Of a stretch of DNA of 64,000 bases, positions 47,998-61,137 are shown in pieces. How positions within the stretch are numbered: the first letter of the stretch is position 1; every line of letters starts with the position of its first letter. This DNA is from Dyella sp. BiH032 (GTDB taxonomy: Bacteria > Pseudomonadota > Gammaproteobacteria > Xanthomonadales > Rhodanobacteraceae): the NCBI RefSeq assembly GCF_031954525.1, contig NZ_CP134867.1, positions 620,001 to 684,000 of the forward strand, given 5' to 3'. The notes below the pieces were generated by a model. The model was not told the origin of the DNA and ran no database searches. It worked only from the letters and a program-made list of their open reading frames with translations. The position numbers were made by a program, and so were the translations under genes.

Positions 47998-48360
47998 ATG
48001 CATATCTTCAAGATCTTCCAGCTCGAAGCCGCTCACCGGCTTCCCAACGTGCCGCCCGGCCACAAGTGCGCGCGCCTGCATGGCCATTCCTTCCGCGTGG
48101 AGATCCACGTGGAGGGCGAGCCCGACCCCGCGCTTGGCTGGGTGATGGACTTTGCCGACGTCAAGACGGCCTTTGCCCCGTTGTACGACCAGCTCGACCA
48201 TCATTACCTCAACGATATCGAGGGCTTGGAAAACCCCACGAGCGAGAACCTCGCGCGGTGGATCTTCCAGCGCCTGGCGCCGCGTCTGCCGGGGCTGGAC
48301 AAGGTGGTGGTGCACGAGACCTGCACCTCTGGCGCCAGCTGCAGCCGCGACAGCTTCTGA
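47998..48360 (+). CDS. queD: 6-carboxy-5,6,7,8-tetrahydropterin synthase QueD
   Basis: 120 residues. Zinc-binding histidines in LEAAHRL and RLHGHSF, catalytic Cys in [10 protein letters not shown], and [15 protein letters not shown] and [11 protein letters not shown] are QueD/PTPS signatures. Converts dihydroneopterin triphosphate to carboxytetrahydropterin in queuosine (7-deazaguanine) synthesis. Monocistronic here, divergent from the exported protein. Confidence 0.95.
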   Translation: MHIFKIFQLEAAHRLPNVPPGHKCARLHGHSFRVEIHVEGEPDPALGWVMDFADVKTAFAPLYDQLDHHYLNDIEGLENPTSENLARWIFQRLAPRLPGLDKVVVHETCTSGASCSRDSF

Positions 48361-48413
48361 CGCGTCGCGTCATTTCATAGCTCTGTCATAAATGGTTGTT
48401 GCTTGGCGGCTTC

Positions 48414-48438
48414 TTGTGAAGATTTCGCGTCTTCACAA
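48414..48438. promoter_or_regulatory. Operator-like inverted repeat before the phasin gene
   Basis: Perfect 9-bp inverted repeat TTGTGAAGA / TCTTCACAA with a 7-bp spacer, 75 bp before the phasin ATG, followed by an AT-rich stretch and TTGCACTGCACAA. The TGC-containing motif is of the type bound by PhaR in other bacteria; that link is inference. Confidence 0.5.
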
Positions 48439-48513
48439 AAATTATATTGCACTGCACAAAAGTCATTGCTAGGCTTTGCTCCACTACCCCAATTCCCGCC
48501 GAGGGAGCAAGCC

Positions 48514-48903
48514 ATGACCCAGCAACTCAATGTCCAGGTGTTCGCTTACGCCAAGCAGCTGACCGACAACGCCTTCAAGGCCCAGTCGGTGGCCCTCAAG
48601 GGCCTGGAGAAGATCGCCGAGCTCCAGATCAAGGCGCTCGAGAAGCAGTCGCAGGTCGCCGCCGACTTCATCGCCGAAGCGCTGGAAACGCGCGACGCGG
48701 AAGGCCTGCGCACCCTGTGGGAGAAGGGCACCGCCCTGAGCCGCGAGAACGCCGAGCGCGCCGTGGCCGTGACCCAGGAAATCATTGCCGTCACGCAGAA
48801 GACCGCCGAGTCGCTGACCGCGCTGGCGCAGGAGCAGCAGCAGGCCGCCAACGATGCCGTCGCTGCCCCGGTGGCCGCGGTGAAGAAGGCTGCCGCGAAG
48901 TAA
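48514..48903 (+). CDS. Phasin family protein
   Basis: 129 residues, all helical: QLNVQVFAYAKQLTDNAFKAQSVALKGLEKIAELQIKALEKQSQVAADFIAEALETRDAEGLRTLWEKG..., with an Ala/Lys-rich end (AAVKKAAAK), typical of PhaP-like phasins coating polyhydroxyalkanoate granules or of phasin-like stress proteins. GAGGGAG precedes the ATG. No pha synthesis gene is in the window. Ends in a strong terminator. Confidence 0.88.
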   Translation: MTQQLNVQVFAYAKQLTDNAFKAQSVALKGLEKIAELQIKALEKQSQVAADFIAEALETRDAEGLRTLWEKGTALSRENAERAVAVTQEIIAVTQKTAESLTALAQEQQQAANDAVAAPVAAVKKAAAK

Positions 48904-48941
48904 TCGCTTCAAACGTCGCTCCCTCCCTCGGCGACGTCCCC

Positions 48942-48976
48942 AAAGGCCGGACTGGCTCCCAGTCCGGCCTTTTTCT
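48942..48976 (+). terminator. Terminator after the phasin gene
   Basis: Stem AAGGCCGGACTGG / CCAGTCCGGCCTT with CTC loop, then TTTTTC. Strong. The following 190 bp to atpI hold no gene and should carry the ATP synthase promoter (AT-rich GATATACTTTTTAAG near 49091). Confidence 0.93.
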
Positions 48977-49165
48977 TGGTGCGTCCGTATGGACGCTTTG
49001 CATACATCGGCGCGGGCACAGTGGCCGGCCTGGGCGTACGGGACGACGTGCCGCACGCGGCGCGGCTTGTCCGTCTAAATACCCCGCTGATATACTTTTT
49101 AAGATTGAACCGTGGCCCGCAGCTGGATCGGTGCCGCCTAGTGCGAAGCCGCGCGGGGACCTCAC

Positions 49166-49531
49166 GTGCTCAACAGTCTTGCCTCCGGACGTCGTCTCGC
49201 GCTGCGCATTGTGATGCTGCAGCTCGCCATGGCAGCGGTCGTTGGCCTCGTCTTCCTGACGCAGGGTTACCGCGAAGCGATCGCGGGCGCTGCGGGCGCC
49301 GCGGTCGTGGCGCTGGGTACCGCGCTGCTGGCAGCGCGTAGCTTCGCAGGGCTGGGCGGGGGCGGCATGACCATGGGCCGTATGTTGTCAGGCATGGTCT
49401 TGAAATGGATCGCGATCGCTGGAGGGCTGGTCGTGATCATGGGTCAACTCAAATTGCCGCCACTGGCCGCTATCACGGGGCTGGTGGCTGCGTACGCGAT
49501 AAATCTGCTGGCGTTCCGATTCAAGGGCTGA
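49166..49531 (+). CDS. atpI: ATP synthase assembly protein AtpI
   Basis: 121 residues, GTG start, four membrane helices (LALRIVMLQLAMAAVVGLVFL; AIAGAAGAAVVALGTALLAARSF; MLSGMVLKWIAIAGGLVVIMG; LPPLAAITGLVAAYAINLLAF). First gene of the atp operon, 3 bp before atpB; helps assemble the c-ring. Poorly conserved family but position is decisive. Confidence 0.9.
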   Translation: MLNSLASGRRLALRIVMLQLAMAAVVGLVFLTQGYREAIAGAAGAAVVALGTALLAARSFAGLGGGGMTMGRMLSGMVLKWIAIAGGLVVIMGQLKLPPLAAITGLVAAYAINLLAFRFKG

Positions 49532-50368
<837 letters not shown>

Positions 50369-50423
50369 GTCTCGGGTTCCATCCGGTTTCGCTTTAATCC
50401 GCTTCGCTCTAACCAACCTTTAG

Positions 50424-50732
<309 letters not shown>

Positions 50733-50813
50733 TCGGCGATATGAGTCGCCGCAGCGCCTGGCGCTGCGGCGATGGGGCGGTTTAACGCGTTACCGGAGTT
50801 ATTTGGAAAGCTC

Positions 50814-51284
50814 ATGAATATCAATCTGACTTTCCTGGGCCAAATGGTGTCCTTCGCCATCCTGGTCTGGTTCACCACCAAGTTCATCTGGCCGCAGCTC
50901 AACGCCGCGATCGAAGAACGTCAGAAAAAGGTTGCCGAAGGCCTGGCCGCCGCCGAGAAGGCGCGCGCCGAGCTGAAGGATGCCGACGCCAAGGTCGCCC
51001 TCGAGATCAAGCAGGCGCGCCAGCAGGCCGCCGAGATCATCGAGCGCGCCCAGCAGCAGGCCAACCAGATCGTGGACAAGGCCCGCGAGGACGCCGTGGC
51101 CGAGACCGCGCGCCTGAAGGCCGCTGCTACCGAGGAAGTCGCCAGCATGCAGCAGCGCGCCCGCGAGGAGCTGCGCGGCTGGGTCGGTCGTCTGGCGGTG
51201 CAGGGCGCCGAGAAGATCGTGCAGCGCGAAGTCGATGCGTCGGCCCACAAGGCGATGCTCGATCAGCTCGTCGCTGAGATCTAA
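50814..51284 (+). CDS. atpF: ATP synthase subunit b
   Basis: 156 residues from [29 protein letters not shown], one membrane helix and a long helical stalk ([41 protein letters not shown]). An upstream in-frame ATG at 50772 is not used in homologues. Peripheral stator linking Fo to the delta subunit. Confidence 0.97.
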   Translation: MNINLTFLGQMVSFAILVWFTTKFIWPQLNAAIEERQKKVAEGLAAAEKARAELKDADAKVALEIKQARQQAAEIIERAQQQANQIVDKAREDAVAETARLKAAATEEVASMQQRAREELRGWVGRLAVQGAEKIVQREVDASAHKAMLDQLVAEI

Positions 51285-51287
51285 CTC

Positions 51288-51821
51288 ATGGCCCAGGCAA
51301 TCACTCTCGCCCGTCCGTATGCGCGCGCAGCTTTCGAGCTGGCTCGCGCATCCGGCGCGCTGTCCGCATGGTCCCAGTCGCTGACCTTCGCCGCCGCGGT
51401 GGCGAAGGACGCGCGTGTCGCTGCGCTGGGCAACGATCCGCGCGTGCAAGTGTCGCAGCTGGTGGCGCTGCATCTGCCGCAGGGCATGGACGGCGAAGCG
51501 CCGTTCGCGAAGTTCCTGGGCGAGCTGGCCGAGCGCCGTCGCCTGGCGCTGCTGCCGGAGGTCGCCGATCTGTTCGAGCAGTACAAGCGCGAGGCCGAGT
51601 CGCAGCTGCTGGTCAAGGTGACCAGCGCGATGGCGCTCGACGCCGCGCAGGCCGAGCAGCTGAAGGCTTCGCTGAAGCGCCGCTTCAAGCGCGATATCGA
51701 GCTGGAGACGCAGGTCGACCCCTCGCTGCTCGGCGGCGTGGTGATCGATACCGGCAGCGAAGTGATCGATGGCTCCGTACGCGGACGCCTGGCGCGCCTC
51801 TCCGGCGCGCTGGCGACCTAA
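51288..51821 (+). CDS. atpH: ATP synthase subunit delta
   Basis: 177 residues. MAQAITLARPYARAAFELARASGALSAWSQSLTFAA and the C-terminal DIELETQVDPSLLGGVVIDTGSEVIDGSVRGRLARLSGAL are delta/OSCP signatures. 3 bp after atpF. Confidence 0.97.
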   Translation: MAQAITLARPYARAAFELARASGALSAWSQSLTFAAAVAKDARVAALGNDPRVQVSQLVALHLPQGMDGEAPFAKFLGELAERRRLALLPEVADLFEQYKREAESQLLVKVTSAMALDAAQAEQLKASLKRRFKRDIELETQVDPSLLGGVVIDTGSEVIDGSVRGRLARLSGALAT

Positions 51822-51917
51822 GGTTTACGCGAAGTCCATTTCGCGAAGAGTGTCCCGGCCTTTCGTGGCGGGCGCTTGGGCAAAACGGCTTTCAAAAAAA
51901 TTTCCAGGATAACGACC

Positions 51918-53468
<1,551 letters not shown>

Positions 53469-53535
53469 GCAGGGCGCGGGAACGGCCAACCGTTCCCACC
53501 CCCGTACCCGAGCGAGCACAGCGAGCGAGAAAGAG

Positions 53536-54453
53536 ATGGCAGGCGGACGCGAAATCAAATCCAAGATCAAGAGCACGCAGAACATGCGCAAGGTGACGCG
53601 CGCGCTCGAAATGGTCTCGGCGTCGAAGATCCGCAAGGCGCAGGATCTGATGAAGGCATCGCGCCCCTATGCGCGCCAGATGCGCAAAGTGATCGCGCAC
53701 GTCGCCCAGGCCAGCACCGATTTCACCCATCCGTTCCTGGTGCAGCGCGAGAAAGTGGCGCGCGTCGGCTACGTGGTGGTCTCGACCGACCGCGGCCTGT
53801 GTGGCGGCCTGAATTCGAACCTGTTCCGCCGTCTGCTGCCCGCCATCCGCGAGTGGCAGGACAAGGGCGTCGAGGTTGACGTCGTGGCCGTGGGCCAGAA
53901 GGCCGTGCAGTTCTTCCGCCGCATCAAGGGCGTGAACCTCGTCGGCAGCGTTACCCACCTGGGTGAGAAGCCCAAGGTCGAGCAGCTGGTGGGCGTGATC
54001 AAGGTGGCGCTGGACGCGTACACCGCGGGCAAGCTCGATCGCGTGTTCCTTGCGTATAACGACTTCGTCAACACGATGACCCAGAAGCCGACGCTCGACG
54101 CGCTGCTGCCGCTGCCTCTGGTGGCCGCGGAGCTCGAAGCGCACCAGGCGGCGGGCGAATCGGCCTATGCCGGCATCAAGCTCGAGCAGACGCACGACTG
54201 GGACTACATCTACGAGCCGGACGCCGCCACGGTGCTGGAGCACGTGCTGGGGCGCTACATCGAGTCGGTGGTGTACCAGGGTGTGCTGGAAAATCTCGCC
54301 AGCGAGCACGCGGCGCGCATGGTCGCGATGAAGGCGGCCTCGGACAACGCGAGCAAGGTCATCGGCGAGCTGACGCTGGTCTACAACAAGGCACGCCAGG
54401 CCGCGATCACGCAGGAAATCTCGGAAATCGTCGGCGGCGCCGCGGCGGTCTGA
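53536..54453 (+). CDS. atpG: ATP synthase subunit gamma
   Basis: 305 residues from [36 protein letters not shown], ending in the conserved helix [51 protein letters not shown]. Slightly longer than the E. coli protein (287), with an insertion around [14 protein letters not shown] typical of Xanthomonadales. Central rotor shaft. Confidence 0.97.
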   Translation: MAGGREIKSKIKSTQNMRKVTRALEMVSASKIRKAQDLMKASRPYARQMRKVIAHVAQASTDFTHPFLVQREKVARVGYVVVSTDRGLCGGLNSNLFRRLLPAIREWQDKGVEVDVVAVGQKAVQFFRRIKGVNLVGSVTHLGEKPKVEQLVGVIKVALDAYTAGKLDRVFLAYNDFVNTMTQKPTLDALLPLPLVAAELEAHQAAGESAYAGIKLEQTHDWDYIYEPDAATVLEHVLGRYIESVVYQGVLENLASEHAARMVAMKAASDNASKVIGELTLVYNKARQAAITQEISEIVGGAAAV

Positions 54454-54509
54454 ACGCGGTAACCGGCGATAGCGACACATCAAGAACAGGCGACCTTCCA
54501 GGGCGCTGA

Positions 54510-55982
<1,473 letters not shown>

Positions 55983-56072
55983 GGATAGGGGCTGCGTCAG
56001 GGGAACGGTGAGCCGAAGCGTGCCGTTCTCCGTCCCCGATCCTGAGTTCCCGTCGAGCAGAGCGAGACAGAC

Positions 56073-56498
56073 ATGAGCCATACCCTTCGAGTCGACATCG
56101 TCAGTGCCGAAGCCGAGATCTTCCACGGCGAGGCCACGATGGTGGTCGCCACCGGTGAAATGGGCGAGCTGGGCATCGCGCCCCGCCACGCGCCGCTGAT
56201 CACCCGCCTGAAGCCGGGCCACGTCGACGTGGTCCTCGCCAATGGCGAGCGTCAGCAGTTCTGGGTGTCCGGCGGCATTCTCGAGGTGCAGCCGCAGGTG
56301 GTGACGGTGCTGGCCGACACGGCCGCGCGCGCCGCCGACCTGGACGAGGCCGCAGCCCTGCAGGCCAAGAAGGAAGCGGAAGATGCCCTGGCCAACCGCA
56401 CCGATGCGATGGAAATCGCCGAGGCGCAGGCCAAGCTGGCCGAGGCGCTCACCCAGCTTCAGGCGCTGGAGCGCCTGCGCAAGAACCTCAAGCACTGA
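56073..56498 (+). CDS. atpC: ATP synthase subunit epsilon
   Basis: 141 residues. [49 protein letters not shown] and a helical C-terminus ([25 protein letters not shown]) identify the epsilon subunit, which inhibits ATP hydrolysis. Last gene of the operon, followed by a terminator. Confidence 0.97.
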   Translation: MSHTLRVDIVSAEAEIFHGEATMVVATGEMGELGIAPRHAPLITRLKPGHVDVVLANGERQQFWVSGGILEVQPQVVTVLADTAARAADLDEAAALQAKKEAEDALANRTDAMEIAEAQAKLAEALTQLQALERLRKNLKH

Positions 56499-56532
56499 TC
56501 CCAGTAGGGCGCCACAGCCCCGACAGGATATG

Positions 56533-56563
56533 AAACGCCGGCCTTGTGCCGGCGTTTTCGTTT
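56533..56563 (+). terminator. Terminator after the atp operon
   Basis: Stem AACGCCGGC / GCCGGCGTT with CTTGT loop, followed by TTCGTTT. Separates atpC from the lipoprotein gene. Confidence 0.88.
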
Positions 56564-56598
56564 GGGCAAGGTGCGGGCGTGTCCGATCGGAGGTATGC

Positions 56599-57147
56599 AT
56601 GGCAAGGATCTCCCGAGCCTTCCCCGCCGTTTCCGCCGCCTTGTTGGTCGGATGTCTCCACGTCACGACGCAGTCGTCCCCGCCGCCATCGGGAAGCGCC
56701 AACTGGCATGCGGTGCTCCCCGAGGGGACGGCACGCTACCAGCTGGCGATGGGCGAGGTATCGAGCGGCGCCGCGCCGGATCGTCGCGTGAACCCCATCT
56801 ATCCGCCTTCGTTGCTGTCGCGCTGCCCGCCACCGGTGGAGGTGCGTGCATGGCTGGTGGTGGACGCAAGCGGCAAGGTCGCCGACGTGCGCGCGGATGA
56901 CGAAGCCAGTGCGAATGCCGATCGTCGGTCTTACATCGACGCGGTGAAGGTCGCGGCGAGGCAGTGGTCGTTCGTGCCACTGAAGATCGATCGCTGGGCG
57001 GCGGACGCCAATGGTGAAAGTCATGTCGTCGACAGCGAGACCCGGCCGTTCAGCCTCGCCTACGACTTTCGCTTCGAATGCCACTCGGGTGCGGCGCAGG
57101 TCACGACCGGCGACGCTCCGTCAGCCAGCGGTCATGGATCGGAATAG
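56599..57147 (+). CDS. Putative lipoprotein with TonB C-terminal-like domain
   Basis: 182 residues from MARISRAF, GGAGGT five nt upstream. Signal peptide with lipobox LLVGC, then a region NPIYPPSLLSRCPPPVEVRAWLVVDASGKVADVRADD...YIDAVKVAARQWSFVPLKI that follows the TonB C-terminal fold pattern (P..Y...; V...V...G.V..V; A...W.F.P). Lacks the membrane helix of true TonB, so it is a periplasmic/outer-membrane lipoprotein of unknown role. Lies between atp and glmU, own promoter likely. Confidence 0.7.
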   Translation: MARISRAFPAVSAALLVGCLHVTTQSSPPPSGSANWHAVLPEGTARYQLAMGEVSSGAAPDRRVNPIYPPSLLSRCPPPVEVRAWLVVDASGKVADVRADDEASANADRRSYIDAVKVAARQWSFVPLKIDRWAADANGESHVVDSETRPFSLAYDFRFECHSGAAQVTTGDAPSASGHGSE

Positions 57148-57192
57148 TCGGCTGCTATGCTGCCGCGCTAAGCAAAACTCGACGGGACAGCC

Positions 57193-58560
57193 ATGAAGAA
57201 CATGCCCCTGCACGTCATCGTCCTCGCCGCCGGCGAGGGCAAGCGCATGAAATCGAAAAAGGCCAAGGTGCTGATGCCGCTGGCGGGCCGCCCGCTGCTG
57301 GCCCACGTGCTCTCGGCCGCACGCGCGCTGTCCGCGGAGCAGATCCACGTGGTCTATGGCCATGGTGGCGATCAGGTGCTCGCAGCCTTCGAAGGCCAGC
57401 CCGACCTGCGCTGGGTGCTGCAGGCGGAGCGCCTCGGCACGGGCCACGCCGTCGCGCAGGCGCTGCGCGAGGTGCCGGATCATGCGGCCGTGCTGGTGCT
57501 GTACGGCGACGTTCCGCTCACCCAGCCCGCCACCTTGCGTCGCCTGGTGGAGGCTGACCAGCCGCTTACCGTGCTCGCCACGCGCGTGGCCGATCCGCGC
57601 GGCTACGGCCGCGTGCTGCTGGATGGCAGCGGCTTCGTGCGGGCCATCGTGGAGGAGAAGGACGCCAACGACGAGCAGCGTGCGATCGACCTGATCAATA
57701 CCGGCATCGTCGCCGCCGACGCGGCTTCGCTGAAGCGTTGGACCAACCGGCTCGACCGCAACAACGCGCAGGGCGAGTATTACCTCACCGACATCTTCGC
57801 GATGGCGGCCACTGAAAGCCGCCCGGCCTTCTGCGTCGAATGCGACGATGAAATGGAGGCGGCCGGGGCCAACAACCCGTGGCAGCTGACCGAACTGGAA
57901 GCCGTCTATCGCCAGCGCGCCGCCAGGGCGCTCGCGCTCGAGGGCGTGCGCATCGCCGATCCCGCGCGTATCGATGTGCGCGGATCCGTCACGGTCGAGT
58001 GCGACGTCGACATCGATATCGACGTCATCCTGGAAGGCGAGGTGCATCTCGGCGAAGACGTGCGCGTGGGTCCATTCAGCCGACTCAAGGATGTCCACCT
58101 CGCGGCCGGCACGATCGTGCAGGCGCACTGCGATCTCGAGGGCGTGGTGACTCACGGGCCATGCGTCATCGGCCCGTTCGCACGCCTGCGTCCCGGGACG
58201 GAGCTGGCGGCCGGCGTACACATCGGCAACTTCGTCGAGACAAAAAAGGCTCGCCTGGGCGAAGGCAGCAAGGCCAACCACCTGACCTACCTCGGCGATA
58301 CGGTGGTCGGCAGCAAGGTGAACATCGGCGCTGGCACCATCACCTGCAACTACGACGGCGTGAACAAGAGCCTCACGCAGATCGACGATGGTGCATTCAT
58401 TGGGTCCAATACCGCTCTGGTGGCGCCGGTCCGGGTGGGCCAGAACGCGACGATCGGCGCGGGCTCCGTGATCACCAAGGACGCGCCCGCCGGTGAACTC
58501 ACCATCGCGCGCGGCCGTCAGGCCACGCTGCACGGGTGGAAGCGGCCGGAGAAGAAGTAG
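57193..58560 (+). CDS. glmU: Bifunctional UDP-N-acetylglucosamine pyrophosphorylase/glucosamine-1-phosphate acetyltransferase
   Basis: 455 residues, full length. N-terminal uridyltransferase ([45 protein letters not shown]) and C-terminal left-handed beta-helix acetyltransferase ([75 protein letters not shown]). Makes UDP-GlcNAc for peptidoglycan and lipopolysaccharide. The linkage to atp is common in gammaproteobacteria. Confidence 0.98.
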   Translation: MKNMPLHVIVLAAGEGKRMKSKKAKVLMPLAGRPLLAHVLSAARALSAEQIHVVYGHGGDQVLAAFEGQPDLRWVLQAERLGTGHAVAQALREVPDHAAVLVLYGDVPLTQPATLRRLVEADQPLTVLATRVADPRGYGRVLLDGSGFVRAIVEEKDANDEQRAIDLINTGIVAADAASLKRWTNRLDRNNAQGEYYLTDIFAMAATESRPAFCVECDDEMEAAGANNPWQLTELEAVYRQRAARALALEGVRIADPARIDVRGSVTVECDVDIDIDVILEGEVHLGEDVRVGPFSRLKDVHLAAGTIVQAHCDLEGVVTHGPCVIGPFARLRPGTELAAGVHIGNFVETKKARLGEGSKANHLTYLGDTVVGSKVNIGAGTITCNYDGVNKSLTQIDDGAFIGSNTALVAPVRVGQNATIGAGSVITKDAPAGELTIARGRQATLHGWKRPEKK

Positions 58561-58595
58561 CCGCCCTTCCACGAATCGGACAAGGAGTGTCTTGC

Positions 58596-59372
58596 ATGAT
58601 CTCTTATCGGTACCTGGTCGCCATGACCTTGTTCCTCGCCGCGGTCTTGGTTTCCGTCCATGCGGAACCGCAGCAGCGCACACTCACGGGACCACCGTCG
58701 CATTACCTGTCCACGCAGGGCGAGGATTTCCGGCTAGTGCCAGCGCACCCGCGCGACGGCGCGGGCCGCCCCATCACCCGCCTGCCGGCCACGCGCATTG
58801 AACTCAAGGACGAGGAGGGCGAGTGGGAGCAGGTGCGCGACGCGGACATCCCGCCGTTCGCGCTTCCCTTGGCGGACGAGGTGCGCCCCCAGCTGCAACT
58901 CTTCTACGCCAGCGCTACCGGCTGGATGGTGGTGCCTCGCGGATGGAAGCCGCGGCGTACGGCGGTGGGCGTGGATGGCAATACGATTTTCAGTTTCGTC
59001 GCGCCTGACGGCGCGGCAGCGGGCTGGATGAGCTGGACGCTCTATCCTGCTTGCCTCGGCTGCATCTACGAGGCTGCGCAGGGCCTGTTTCCAGGTGCGC
59101 ACAAGGCATTGGACGAGCTGATGGAAACCCGGACGCCGGAGCCCTCGCTCGAACCCAGGCCCGACACGCTCGAGCGCCTGGATCGCTGCACCGTGCGCCT
59201 CGCTTATCGCCTGCCGGCTTCGCCACCCGTGCGCGCGATGGCAGTGTTCGACCAGACCGGCGACCCGTTCTATCGAGAGCTCGCCGTTGGAGTGCCCGAA
59301 TCCCGTTCGGCGCTGGCCGCCTCTCTACTGGCCTCGTTCCAGAGTGCCCACGGCGGATGCGGAAAGCCGTGA
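58596..59372 (+). CDS. Exported protein, DUF4850-like
   Basis: 258 residues from MISYRYLVAMTLFLAAVLVSVHA (signal peptide), AAGGAG before the ATG. The core PFALPLADEVRPQLQLFYASATGWMVVPRGWKPRRTAVGVDGNTIFSFVAPDGAAAGWMSWTLYPACLGCIYEAAQGLFP resembles the DUF4850 family (from memory, moderate). Two Cys in the CLGC motif may form a disulphide. Periplasmic, function unknown. Confidence 0.68.
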   Translation: MISYRYLVAMTLFLAAVLVSVHAEPQQRTLTGPPSHYLSTQGEDFRLVPAHPRDGAGRPITRLPATRIELKDEEGEWEQVRDADIPPFALPLADEVRPQLQLFYASATGWMVVPRGWKPRRTAVGVDGNTIFSFVAPDGAAAGWMSWTLYPACLGCIYEAAQGLFPGAHKALDELMETRTPEPSLEPRPDTLERLDRCTVRLAYRLPASPPVRAMAVFDQTGDPFYRELAVGVPESRSALAASLLASFQSAHGGCGKP

Positions 59373-59385
59373 GCCACCAGCGCGC

Positions 59386-60378
59386 TCACGCGTAGCGCCA
59401 GCCGTCGATCTCCACCAGCAGTTCACGGCGACAGACGTCGCCGTGCAGCAGCAGCACCGGTACGCCGGGCAGGCGCGAGGCGAGGAAGTCGATCACGCGT
59501 GGCGCATCGATGGCGTGGCGCACGTAGGCCTTGAGCGGTGAATGCGTATCGAATCCGGCCGGCATGCCTGCATGCGCGAGCAGTGTTTCCAGATTTGCGA
59601 GCGTCTCGCCCAGCTGTGCGTCGAGATCGTCCTCATGCGCGGAGCTATGGCCGACGACCGCGGCCGTACCGGAAATCGCCAGGGCGTCCTGGCCGGGCAG
59701 CGCCATGCCGCGCGCGAAGCTGGGCGGCGTGCGGCCATATTGGCGCGGATACCTCCACGCGCTGACCTGGCGCGGGTTCTCGACGCGGGCGCCGGGAGCA
59801 TCACAGGCCAGCAGATAGACCTGCAGGCGATCGGTACCGCCATGGTGGCCGATGGCGGTGGCCGCCGGAAAGCCGTCGCTGAAGAACTGCCCCATGCCCG
59901 CGGCACGGCCTTCGCAGAACAGCTTGTAGCGTTCGCTGTCGCCTTCGCCTTCGTTGATCGCGCCCAGGTAGTTCCAGATGCGCTGCACGTGGCGGGGGGC
60001 GCGTGCGCCGAGGAACTCGCGCAGCTGCCGGTACGCATGCTCGGCGGTGTCGCGTGGACCGCCATGCGTGCCTTCGTCCAGTTCGATGGCAGCGAACAGC
60101 CAGCCCTGGCCTTCGGCCCAGCGAACATCGCCCTCGCGGCCGGTGGCCACGGGCCCGTCCACCTGCCACACCTCAAGCGGCGTCGGCGCGTCCAGGCCTT
60201 CCAAGGGAACGCCCAGATAGCGCGGGTCGTCGTGCGAGGGGGCCCCGGCGCCGAACCCGAACGCTGCCAGCGTGCCCGTTTCGGCGAGCACGTCGGCCAG
60301 GGATTCGTGGCGATAGGAGACCCGGGGAGCCCGCCGCTCGAGAGCGGTCGGTAGAGCGCTTTCTGAACCCTTAGCCAT
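59386..60378 (-). CDS. xanB2: Chorismatase of the FkbO/XanB2 family (hydroxybenzoate synthase)
   Basis: 330 residues. LEVWQVDGPVATGREGDVRWAEGQGWLFAAIELDE, HVQRIWNYLGAINEGEGDSERYKLFCEGRAAGM, FPAATAIGHHGGTDRLQVYLLA and PRQVSAWRYPRQYGRTPPSFARGMAL are typical of the FkbO/Hyg5/XanB2 family. In Xanthomonas XanB2 turns chorismate into 3- and 4-hydroxybenzoate, precursors of xanthomonadin and ubiquinone. Divergent from the acyl carrier protein gene, which supports this role. Confidence 0.88.
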   Translation of the reverse strand: MAKGSESALPTALERRAPRVSYRHESLADVLAETGTLAAFGFGAGAPSHDDPRYLGVPLEGLDAPTPLEVWQVDGPVATGREGDVRWAEGQGWLFAAIELDEGTHGGPRDTAEHAYRQLREFLGARAPRHVQRIWNYLGAINEGEGDSERYKLFCEGRAAGMGQFFSDGFPAATAIGHHGGTDRLQVYLLACDAPGARVENPRQVSAWRYPRQYGRTPPSFARGMALPGQDALAISGTAAVVGHSSAHEDDLDAQLGETLANLETLLAHAGMPAGFDTHSPLKAYVRHAIDAPRVIDFLASRLPGVPVLLLHGDVCRRELLVEIDGWRYA

Positions 60379-60481
60379 GCACCGTCACCAGGGACAACAG
60401 GGTCGCTATGTTACACTGCCGCTCCTTGCCGACCGGGAGAAGCCGACCGGAGAGGCATGTACGGCGCAGTACGGGACGAGC

Positions 60482-60754
60482 ATGGCAGAGCAGACCGCGG
60501 CACAACGTGAATTGGCGACCCTGATCGTCGAAAGCCTCAACCTGGAGGCGGTCGAACCCGCCCGGATCGATCCCGACGCACCGCTCTTCGGCGGCGACCT
60601 TGGCCTGGATTCCATCGATGCCCTGGAGATCGCTCTGGCGGTTTCCAAGAAGTATGGGTTCCAGCTCCGCTCGGACAATCCGGACAACCGCGCGATCTTC
60701 GCCAGCCTGCGGTCGCTCTCCGAGCACGTCGAAAAACACCGCACCGCCGCCTGA
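60482..60754 (+). CDS. Acyl carrier protein of the pigment cluster
   Basis: 90 residues from MAEQTAAQRELATLIVESLNL. The phosphopantetheine site is GLDSIDALEIALAVSKKYGF. Equivalent in position to XanC, the carrier on which the polyene chain is built. First gene of the rightward pigment operon. Confidence 0.9.
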   Translation: MAEQTAAQRELATLIVESLNLEAVEPARIDPDAPLFGGDLGLDSIDALEIALAVSKKYGFQLRSDNPDNRAIFASLRSLSEHVEKHRTAA

Positions 60755-60822
60755 GCCGCGCTGACGATGCCCGGCGCTGAAGGCATCCTTCGTCTCCTCT
60801 CCTGGCGCACGCCGGTGGCCGC

Positions 60823-61137
60823 ATGATGCCGACCTATCTCGTTTCCATGCGTGTCGAGCCTTCGCATCCCTGCCTGCCGGGCCATTTCCCCGGCCATCCG
60901 CTGGTACCTGGTGTCGTCCTGCTGGAAAAAGTAGCGGACGCGCTGCGCGACTGGCGTGGGCAGCGCGTGGCGCGCATCGTGGAAGCGAAGTTCATCGCGC
61001 CGCTGTTTCCCGGCGAGACCGCCGAAATCACGATGAGCGAGACCGGCACGCGGGTGCGTTTCGAGATCCGCCGTGACGACGTGCTGCTTGCGCGCGGCCA
61101 GGTCGAGGGAAGCCAGATCGAGGAAGCGCTCGCATGA
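60823..61137 (+). CDS. Hot-dog fold 3-hydroxyacyl-ACP dehydratase (FabZ/FabA-like)
   Basis: 104 residues. RVEPSHPCLPGHFPGHPLVPGVVLLEKVADAL contains the catalytic His in HFPGHP and the conserved PGV...E pattern of FabZ-like dehydratases, but the protein is shorter than FabZ (about 150). Probably dehydrates polyene intermediates. Stop overlaps the acyltransferase start (ATGA). Confidence 0.85.
   Translation: MMPTYLVSMRVEPSHPCLPGHFPGHPLVPGVVLLEKVADALRDWRGQRVARIVEAKFIAPLFPGETAEITMSETGTRVRFEIRRDDVLLARGQVEGSQIEEALA

Noticed and set aside
60768..60826. 19-residue frame between the ACP and dehydratase genes (MPGAEGILRLL...)
   Set aside because: Too short to support; overlap with the next ATG could matter for coupling but there is no similarity or clear ribosome site.
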